From assembly GCA_902728285.1 (NCBI GenBank), contig CACVBU010000681.1:1893618-1957617 (forward strand): DNA of 64,000 nucleotides, read 5' to 3'. This DNA comes from Clytia hemisphaerica (lineage: Eukaryota; Cnidaria; Hydrozoa; Leptothecata; Clytiidae). How positions within the stretch are numbered: position 1 is the first letter of the stretch; each line of letters begins with the position of its first letter. Shown here one piece after another: positions 44,824 through 53,900 of this stretch. Both the position numbers and the translations under genes were made by a program. The notes beneath the pieces were generated by a model. It was not told where the DNA came from. It worked only from the letters and a program-made list of their open reading frames with translations, and made no database searches.

Positions 44824-44832
44824 AGGTAGAAT

Positions 44833-46079
44833 AAACTAAACATAGAAAGAGAGTATTTTTTAGTGCTCTATACGATGATCGGTATTTTTTTCGAATTCTA
44901 TGTTTAGATTTTCTTCCCAGTCCTGTTGCTATGTACGTGCGCCCTGTTGCTAAGACTTTTGATTGAAACCAAAATAATTGCGCACACTGTCGTACTTGTG
45001 TGTAATATCGATAAAGTGAAAAGAAGCCCTGACTGGTTGAGCCCCGAGGGATACTGTAAAGAGATTTTAGGATGATTAATGTTGAAATTCTTGTTTTTTC
45101 GATAAAATTAGACGATGCTCAACAAAAAATAAGGTGGTTTTAAAGAAATCTTTGACAAGTTAGCGCAGGGTTTTCGAATTATTAAATTTCAGAGCTTCGC
45201 AATTTTTCCAAGCTCATTGAGGTAAAAAGGGCAGGCAAATTTTTTTACTGTTTGCGAATCATTTTTAGTATTTTGCAATGTTGTTTGGAAGAAAATGCGA
45301 AAGTATATTTAATGCATTTCTCGAGAAAAGCGAAGTAAGAGATTGTAGACGAAGCAAACTTTAGTGAGTTGATAAAGCGATAGATGAAAGAATGAAATGA
45401 AGTAGCAAACCAAAATAGACATTTTTTTAACTTCACATTTTTGAGCTAGGAAATCTTTTTGGGTCGCTAAATGTAATATTCAATTCGCATATTGCGAAGT
45501 GCAAAGCTATAATTTGAACCTTGTGGCGTTTCTTGCTGTTCTAATAATTATATGCAAATCACGTCAAAAAAAGAACATATTTCCGCATTTACTTTCATTT
45601 TCACTTTTGTGTTACGCGAATCTGATTGGATGAATATTGCTCGGTAACAAATTCTGATTGGCTGTATATAAGTCTTTAACTTCAGGATTCTGATTAGATC
45701 ATCTCTCAGCGCCACGGTTGAATTTTGAGTGGTTGAAAGTTTCTGAGCGTGAATTCTGATTGGATGAATACCTGAAAAGTAAACAATGGTATGTAAGTAT
45801 TTTGCTTATCAAAACCTAAAGATATCCAGGGGGTTTTATTTACTTTGTATGACGATAATTAAGCCTACAAAACATCGAGAAAAAAACCCAACATAGAACA
45901 GGTGTATTTTGTAATGCAGAATATGATAGTGTGAATCTTTTTGAAATTCTATGTTAGGATTTTTTGTCAATGCCCTGTTAGACTGCTAGTTAGAGCTTAC
46001 TTAGTCTTTTTTAATATTAGTGCGGGTAGAATAAAAACTTACCTGATCAACATTACCAAACCTTCTGTATATTGCATTC
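44833..46079. other. Gene-free; continuation of duplication and short tandem motif
   Basis: 44833-44960 continues the duplicated segment (AAACTAAACATAG, CCTGTTGCTATGTA). At 45600-45770 TTCTGATTGG(ATGAATA) occurs four times at irregular spacing. Around 45885-45960 a weaker copy of the AACATAGAA/TTCTATGTT inverted pair appears. No gene seen. Confidence 0.5.
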
Positions 46080-47530
46080 AATTATTTATGTAAGTTTTAA
46101 AACTCACAAGTAATAAACCTCTTATTAATTTTAAAGCTTCATCCAAATAAATATTCGGAGAAACTTTAGTCAGGAATCATTCCATACGTTTTTAACCACA
46201 TTAACTGGTTTTTCCGATTGAATTTTTAAGAATATCCACAATTTCAGGTGGGCAGGATTAGGCATAACGTCATTACAAAATATTTTTGATGGGAATTTAC
46301 CGTATTTAAATGTTGATAACAATCTAGATAGGTAACAAATATTAACTTCGATCTGAATACCTTGACCATGAGTAGGGACTACCTTTTATTATTATCACAG
46401 TTTATACTTATATTGTAAATATTTTGTAGATTTTAAGCTCACACCATGAAATCAGAGGAATGTAAAGAGATGGAAAAACAGCTTTTCTGATTACTCAAAG
46501 TTCAACGATCACTTTTATTGAAAATTCTATTGTAAAAACGTTATCTTAAAAAGACATATCATCGAGGCTTACAGACACAAAATTTTGACTAATGTAGAAA
46601 GTTTAGAAGTATAATTCTTATTATTGTATTCGGCATTTTAAGCCAAAACGATGTCAGGCATTAACCCACATTATAGTATTTTAAAGGATTTTGATGTGCA
46701 AGCAAAACCGTTAACCGGCGTTTGCGACGACGGGAATCGTCTATAAAGAACTATTTACAAAATATTTTCTTTAACGTTTATTGCGAGTACAACTTAGCTA
46801 AACAAATGGCCCTCTTATTCATTATTTATGAATTGAAAAGGACGACCGTGCAGGTTAGTGACAAGACCAAGTTTTTTAAGATATCTTCAGTTTTAATACC
46901 GGGTGCGCCACAAAAAAGTTTCTCTCTTTAAAACTAATTTTCTCGAAATCTGAAAATTTTAAAAGAAACATTCCTATTCCATTCGAAAGAAGAAAGATAA
47001 ACTTAAATTTTGATGGGTCATTTATTAAATCCGGTTCACTAGATCGAAAGTTATGCTCAATTGAATTAAAAAAGTTACTTTCAGAAAGTGTCCGAAAACG
47101 TTAAAAATCGACCTATCAAATTTTTATTTTCAAAATTTGCAATCACAATAGGCTTTGCATGATTAAGAGCATTTTTCAGTAATTAAACACATAAATTTTG
47201 AAACTGATGGTTCGAAAGGGTTTAAAATCTTCATCAAAATCATTTTAATTTACTTTTACCGAAACTAGACTGGATAAAGTCTATGTATGACCTATCAAAG
47301 TTTAAGTTTATCTTTCTTCTTTCTAATGGAATATGAATAGTTCTTTCAAAATTTTTAGACTTCGAGAAGATCAGCTTCAAAGAGGGAAACTTTTTTGTGG
47401 CGCACCTGGTATAAGGTAGAATTTGAACTAAACATGGATTTTTTAGTGCTGAATATGATTATGATGTTTAGATTTTTCCACCCAGCCCTGTTGCTATGTA
47501 TCCACGTCCTGCTGCTAAGAACTTTGCTTG
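46080..47530. repeat. Local duplication, copy 2
   Basis: Counterpart of 42650-43255 plus 44833-44960. It keeps an uninterrupted AAGGTAGAAT followed by ACTAAACATGG at 47413-47440, the empty-site version of the target of the fold-back element. It contains its own insertion at 46897-47411. Confidence 0.75.
46897..47411. mobile_element. TIR element, 515 bp, TAA duplication
   Basis: Ends TACCGGGTGCGCCAC and GTGGCGCACCTGGTA; the inverted similarity extends through AAAAAAGTTTCYCTCTTT. It is flanked by TAA at 46894-46896 and 47412-47414. Copy 1 of the duplication has TTATAATCC at this point without the element, supporting the boundaries. No ORF; PIF/Harbinger-like by duplication type. Confidence 0.78.
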
Positions 47531-47962
47531 AAATTAGAAAGTGACACCTAATTATTTAGAACAGGACTTCCATGCGACATTTTGTCCAGTATAATTTAAT
47601 AATATTTTTCAGCACTGGACAAAAACACTAGAAAGTTCAGTGTGTCAACAGGGTCGTCTAAAGACGTGTTAAAGAGAGTACAGAACCTAGACTGGTACAA
47701 TCACCCCTTTCTTCTGCAATCTACAACAGTCTACTTAGAATTTCTAATGTTTTGACAATAGGATGCTAGCATTTGCAGCTCCTTTACATTGGTTGGAGTA
47801 GCATGTTGTTATAGCTTTTTTTCAGGGTGTATTTAGAACATTTTACAAATCTTAAAAATGTTTACTAGTTTTCAAGTTTAGAAGTATTTAAGGAAAAAAA
47901 TAATTTATTTTTAATATACCAGTTTGGTCTCTCAATATTTATATAGCTGTTATCTCAACAAA

Positions 47963-48319
47963 ATGGTGGCCAAAACCCAGCAAACAGTTTCCAGGAAGAC
48001 TCGAGGTAAACCAAAATCTGGACGGGTTTGGAAATCTCCGGGGCAAAAGAAATCCACAATGATCAACGTCAAATCTTTACATCCTTCATGGAGCAAAAGA
48101 TCTAAAGAGCGTGCAGAACGAGAATCTGTAAAAAAATATCAAAAGGAACTGAAAGAAGCCATTGCAGTGGAGAAAGAAGAAAAACGGATAAGGATTGAAG
48201 AGAATCGAAGACGTAGAGAAGAAAATGCTAAGAAAGCTGAAATTGTTCAAAAAATTACTGATTCATCAAAAATTAAACGAATGAAAAAGAAACAATTGCG
48301 ACTAATTGAAAAGCGCTAA
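47963..48319 (+). CDS. CCDC86: CCDC86/Cgr1-family nucleolar protein, 118 aa, single exon
   Basis: The small basic protein contains TRGKPKSGRVWKSPGQKKS, then SWSKRSKERAERESVKKYQK, a long charged helix (EEKRIRIEENRRRREENAKK) and KIKRMKKKQLRLIEKR. That is the order and wording of the Cgr1/CCDC86 C-terminal domain (yeast Cgr1 acts in 60S ribosomal subunit rRNA processing; the role here is inferred). It lacks the long N-terminal extension of vertebrate CCDC86 and is close to the size of fungal Cgr1. The frame is open further upstream to 47924, but the ATG at 47963 places the start just before the conserved region. It is followed in the same direction by the 295-residue gene. Confidence 0.88.
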   Translation: MVAKTQQTVSRKTRGKPKSGRVWKSPGQKKSTMINVKSLHPSWSKRSKERAERESVKKYQKELKEAIAVEKEEKRIRIEENRRRREENAKKAEIVQKITDSSKIKRMKKKQLRLIEKR

Positions 48320-49051
48320 TGTTCATCCCCCTAGAAGATTATTTGACAAAAAAGTGTACAAAGACACGGTTCACTAAATAGAAAGATGGAAGTGGAAACA
48401 CAGAAGTTATAAAGATGCGTTTGTTGACGAAATGGAAAGGGTGTGGAACTAGGAACGAAAGAAACCTCAATTCACAAAACGGAACTAGTCTTTATTATTT
48501 ACGAGAGTTGACCCAGGTCGCCTTAATTATGACCCTTTACCAACAAATCAGAGTGATGTTAATTTTCGAATATCATGTCACATTCCTTTGACCCGCATTT
48601 AGAAATACCATGACCATTTTTTGTGCAACAGTGCAACAGTCTACTTCTGTTTGCAAAAGAAATAATTTTTTGAAAAATCTTTTAACTAAACCATTAAGTG
48701 ATTTATTACTTGTAGTTTGGTACTGACTTCTTTTCATACTTTTTGGATTTAAATTGTCGAGGCAGGTTGCTACTTATTGTTCTAACCTACTACTACCATT
48801 CTTTTTCTGTCTGTTTTATAAAATAAAATAAGATGCTTCAAACTTGAATCTAATAACGATCTTTAATATTAATTATTTTTGAATGGTTTTAGATTTTAAG
48901 GATTCATTTTTGTAAAATCAGCTTTATAAATTTGTTTCATATTGAAGTGAAATATCAGACATACATGTTGAAGTAAAGAGTTTTTCTTCGTTTTGATTAC
49001 ATGATTGAGCAACATTTAATTTTTGTCCATTTTTCTTCTTTCTTTCAATAG
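48320..49051. other. Intergenic / 3' UTR of CCDC86-like gene
   Basis: No repeat family recognised. AATAAAATAAAATAAG-type sequence near 48823-48835 offers polyadenylation signals. The last bases (TTCTTCTTTCTTTCAATAG) form a strong splice acceptor directly upstream of the next start codon. Confidence 0.5.
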
Positions 49052-49065
49052 ATAAATAATATAAA

Positions 49066-49953
49066 ATGACATCCTCAGTGACGCAGCTTACAAGATCAAT
49101 ATTCAGAAAAAGTGGTAAAATTTTATCAAGGCACACAACTTCAAAACGCTTGTTCCATTCCACTCTGCCAGTTCTCTCAGATCGCATCGAGAAACATACA
49201 GTACAAGATGCATCTACCTTCTTGAATAACATGCTACTCCAATGTAAAGGAGCTGCCATATTTGCCGGGACTGGTCAATATCACGAAGAGAAAAACCAAG
49301 ATCGTTTAGTGATGTTGAATTTCGTGGATGATTTTCTTCAAGATTCATCAATCAATGTTTTTGACAGCCAAGAACTTTTGGATTGTTGTTTAAGAGATTC
49401 TGATGTTGATTTATTGATCAATAGTTTGAAAGCTCACTCCAAATTTCCGGTGTATAATGGTGAATTGGATATAGTGGATACTTCTTCCTGGCAGCATGGC
49501 TTCACATTGAAACCGTTCAGTATATTTACACCAGTGGAACGCATTCTCTTATTCAACGATGGGAAACTGTATGTTAATACCTTAGGAGATGTGCAAACTG
49601 TTCCCATTGAGGATATAGAGTATGTTGGGCTCTGGGTTTCAGACGAACCATATAATGAACGTCGCTTACTTCTTGGCTTGAAAGGACTTCAAACAAAAAT
49701 GTTGTTGAGTTTGGAACGTGATTTAGTACACTGCGACATGGCCAAACTGACTCTGGATACTGAGTGGATGATGAAAGCTGCCGCATTGTTGTGTGTTCAC
49801 ATCAGTCAAGCTGGAAATTCGAACATCTACCTCAAAGTGTCGCCATGCTTACAACCTATCAACAACGAATGGGTTGCTATGCGGCAGAAGATTTGGATGG
49901 AGATGATTCAAAAGAACACTTGGGGTGATAAGAAGAACGACGACGACGATTAA
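49066..49953 (+). CDS. Uncharacterised 295-residue protein, possibly mitochondrial
   Basis: An intact single-exon frame with coding-like composition. The first 35-40 residues are rich in Arg, Ser and Thr and lack acidic residues (MTSSVTQLTRSIFRKSGKIL, then RHTTSKRLFHSTLP), as expected of a mitochondrial presequence. The body is mixed alpha/beta in character, with QDASTFLNNMLLQCKGAAIF and a segment resembling a PH/GRAM-like fold (LKPFSIFTPVERILLFNDGK). The tail is DKKNDDDD. I do not recognise the family. A splice acceptor ends at 49051, 14 bases before the ATG. It lies between CCDC86-like and neurochondrin genes in the same orientation. Confidence 0.8.
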   Translation: MTSSVTQLTRSIFRKSGKILSRHTTSKRLFHSTLPVLSDRIEKHTVQDASTFLNNMLLQCKGAAIFAGTGQYHEEKNQDRLVMLNFVDDFLQDSSINVFDSQELLDCCLRDSDVDLLINSLKAHSKFPVYNGELDIVDTSSWQHGFTLKPFSIFTPVERILLFNDGKLYVNTLGDVQTVPIEDIEYVGLWVSDEPYNERRLLLGLKGLQTKMLLSLERDLVHCDMAKLTLDTEWMMKAAALLCVHISQAGNSNIYLKVSPCLQPINNEWVAMRQKIWMEMIQKNTWGDKKNDDDD

Positions 49954-50152
49954 AAATGAATTCTTTGTTTCTTTTACCGTTCGTCTTTTCTGTTTTGTTT
50001 CATTATGTTCGTTCGTTGCAATGCCCTTTGGTAAAATTGTATTTTCTTTCTTTTGGTGTTTCTACACTGTAACGTGTTTCGAGTCTTTTTTTTATACAAG
50101 AACACTAAATTTGAACTTTTTACGATAACATAAAGTCTTTATTGAAGCGTAT

Positions 50153-50479
50153 GGATGAGACAAATTTAATTTATCGTTCTACGGGAAGACACTCACCAAA
50201 ATATGGATCAGTTGGTCGGTATTATGATAAATTGCTTAAAATGTAAAGTCGGAAGGTCAAGATCTGAACATCTGTGACGTTTCGACTTTTCCTTTATATC
50301 AATGAGCGGCGTTGTAGCTATTTCCATTTTGATATTCTAAATTTATCTAAGTTCTGAGATGAATACACATTTTTTCCAACAAAAATATCTGCAAAATTCC
50401 TTCCTTGGAAATTCAATACTATTATTTTTTTCGAAAATTGGATCGGTCTAGCCCGTAGAACAATAAATTTGGTCTCGCC
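50153..50479. mobile_element. Harbinger-like TIR element, copy 2
   Basis: Same family as 20258-20616: left GGATGAGACAAATTTAATTT and CGTTCTACGGG, right CCCGTAGAACAATAAATTTG, then GGTCTCGCC followed by TTA. The left end and its duplication have decayed. It lies between the 295-residue gene and neurochondrin. Confidence 0.75.
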
Positions 50480-50947
50480 TTATTTTTGCTTTTGAATCTA
50501 GAGGTTCATCTGGGTCCATTGATTTCTCTCTAAAAACAGGTCTTAAGTGGTTTGGCTTGTCAAAACACAACAATTCAATTTTTTAAATGTGCTGAGTTAG
50601 AATTTATTTTAATTTGAAATATTGTTACAGCAATTTGTATTTAGTCGATTTTGAAATTTTTATGTTTATAGTTTGGTATTTTAATTTAAATTTAAGTTTT
50701 CTTTGTTCCTCTTCTTATCCTTTTGTCCTTTTTTAATGAGGGATTAATAAGAGATTTTTGACGAGGCCTGTTTTAATTTGATTAAGTGAGTTGATTAGAT
50801 AATCCTGGGTAATCAAGTAACTCAATTCCATCAGTTTTTTGACACTCCTTTTGTTTCATACTATGTGGTTATTTTATGATAATTTCAATTTCATGGTACC
50901 ACTATATCTCAAAGCTTAAGAATCTGCTCTTCTTTTCTAGATAAAAA

Positions 50948-53900
50948 ATGGAAACTTTTGAGAACTGTCTTCAAAGTTTGAAGCAGTCAAAATCAGATAA
51001 TGAAAGGTTGGCAGCATTGATGGTCATTTCCAAACTGACTCAACCAACGTCAACTGGTTATTCTCCCAAACCATTGGAAATCAATGAGCAGTTAGCTGGA
51101 CGTCTTTACAATGCAGTTTCTGGAACATTCATTGTACGTTTGTTGAAAACATCAGAGAGCAAAGATGAGAATGCGTTACTTTTTCATCAGTTGGCTTTGA
51201 ATGTCCTCACTGTGGTCGCTCGTTATCATTCACATTCCATTTCTAAAGATGACTGTGTTGTGGAGCAACTAGTGTCTTTGTTACACGAAACCACAAAAGT
51301 AGAAGAGCAACAGAGCATTCTGGACTTACTCACTGTTCTCCTCAAAGATTCCCATAAACTCTTACTCGATAAGAATCCAACGAAGCTACTTAGTACGTCT
51401 TTGAAACTTTTTAAAGAGAAAGTAACAGAGAAATCAGCTGAAATGTTTTTGACGACCATCATGTCTTCAGATTCTTGGTCACACCACTTGGCTACCATTA
51501 TGTATGAACGTTGCGAAGTCCTGCTCAACAATCAGGATCTTCAGAAATTCAAAGAGCTCGAAATTCTGGAGAAATTAACCACATTGTTGAGACGTCACAA
51601 TGCGAAGATGAAGTTGAACGAAGAGAAGAAAACAAAGATGTTGGAAAACGTAGCATTAGCTGCGCAAGATTTATTGAAATCACGTGTCAAGTCAGAGTAT
51701 AAATGTTTGACGATTAGCCTGGTATCCAACATGATACATTTCTTTGGACTAGACTGGATTTTCACAGTGAATGAAGACTCTTCAAAATTTTGCTTGCTTT
51801 TGCTGGCCTGTATTTCTGTTGAGCTAGCCTGGATATTGAATAGTGACTCTACATTAACTGAGAATGAAGTATTGGCAAATGAACGTTTTGTGGTTGCTTG
51901 TTTCGAAATCACCAAAATGATTTTGGTTCGTATTTGTAGTGAGGAGTTTGAAGACAGTGAATTAGCGCGCAATAGCTCCTTTATTGTCAATCTGTTTAAC
52001 ACTTTCAAAAATATCATTAACACCGTCTACTCGTTCATTCAAACTTTTGATAACCAAGATGCTTGTCTCGATCATCCGCTACTTCTCGGTGCTATGGATC
52101 TAGTTTGCGTTTGGGCAACCGAGGAAACTGAATCTCTTCAAGAAGAATTGAAAACAACCATCCCCATTTTGTTGAAATTTGCTCGTGAGACATTAGAGAG
52201 TAAGTACTTCTTTATTCCTTTTTATCCAAAACATTAATTTGTGAGGTCAATTTTATTTCTTAAAAGGTTAACGTGATAATTTCTTATCAAAATTTGGTCT
52301 AAACTATAACAGTACATCGGAAACTCTATTCAGCAGACGCCATCGAGGGGACGCATTGACGTCCGCTGATTAGAAGGGTCTTTTGAAGGGTGTCGATTTA
52401 CAAGCTCAAGTCTTGGAGATAAACCGTACTGGGGTGTCGCGAATTTTCTGAAAACAAAAAGCAAAAAAAAAGTGGTTTGAAAAGGATAATTTTTATTCGT
52501 TTTCTGATGTCGGAAACTAGTTTTGCCCTCAATGTCCGCTAATTGGAGGGACAAATAAGCTTTTGACCAATCTGTGTATACATTTTTATCCGCTGAAAGG
52601 AGATGTTATGTTAACCGCTAATCGCTTGCCCGCTATTTAAAGGTTGTAACTATAGAACAGTTCCCTTATAAGTCAAAAAAATTATTGTAAATGTGTCGAT
52701 ACCCCCTTAGTCCAATGGCCACCTGAGTTCACCTTGACATCGAGTACATATGGGTTTGAATCTGACGATGGTAATGCTTTTTGGTGATAATGCTTGACAT
52801 TGGTAACGAAATCCTTTACATTACCAGTCGAGGACCAATAAATGTTGTGCAGCATTCCTCCATCAACAACTACTACCTCAGGTTTGATTCCACGAGAACT
52901 CTCCTGACACTTAAGATTTTTCATTAAGACCGATTTGCAATTTGGGTACCATTGTTCTCCAGATTCCTTGAATAGTGCAGTTGGAACAGAAGCGAGCTCG
53001 TAATTGAAGATGTTTTCGAATTCCATTTGATTTGTTCCAAGAAGATAAAGAACACTGGAGAAAATGACGTCTGTGTTGTATCCATTTTTTTCATTCTTTT
53101 TCTTTGACCGTTTGTCGTTCACAGATTGCACAGAGTATCACCTTTGAGCTGATAGGGGCTCTAAATGAATCCGGAAGATCTGCTTATCACCAATCTCGCC
53201 AGCCTTATGTACATTTACAGAAGAGTCAGATTCTTCTCCACTGTAGATGCTGAAGAGTGTATTAGAGGCATGGGTGTGAATTTGAAGTGGGTGGATGCAT
53301 TTCTCTAGAGCTCTTCTGATTTTCATAGGATCGTTGTTATCTGATTTGATTCTTCCATTTCCTTCCTCCTTGTGTTTTTCATTGTCTGGTTGCCTTTTAT
53401 CCCTTAGTTCACCATGTTCTGTAAAGAGCTCTCCACAGATATGATGACTATTTGCCCAGAATGCCACTGTCCTTTCACTTTTGGTGACACCAATCATCCC
53501 AGTTGGTCCTGATAAAAATAATAATGAAGGTAAATTTTACCAATGTTAAATTTATCAAGGATAGTAGTTTGACAAGCCTAGCCTGAATCAGCAACATTTG
53601 AAAATATGGTCGGGCCAAATTGAAAAGTCCCGTTTCTGTCACGGAAGGAAATCAGAGCCTTTTTTGGTCTATTTTTGAAAAATGGTAAACTTGATGAAAA
53701 TAGTATTAGTCCTGAATTAAAGCCTTCATAGTACTACTACTTCCAAACCAAAATAAATTTCATAAAAGTTTTTCCTCGTTGAATAATTGAACTTTGAAGG
53801 TTCTGTCACGGAAGGAACACAGCAAAGACATTAAAAAAGACAAAAGTATGCTGATTAAGATTCCTGTGAATTTAAAGAGAATTTTAAAACCAAAATACCA

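Noticed and set aside
44491..44834. Two overlapping frames of 103-112 codons
   Set aside because: Same tandem repeat in the opposite arm; no independent coding evidence.
52682..53497. Treating the antisense blocks in the neurochondrin intron as a functional gene
   Set aside because: An in-frame TGA, an upstream stop and a frame change separate the conserved blocks, and the N-terminal part is missing.
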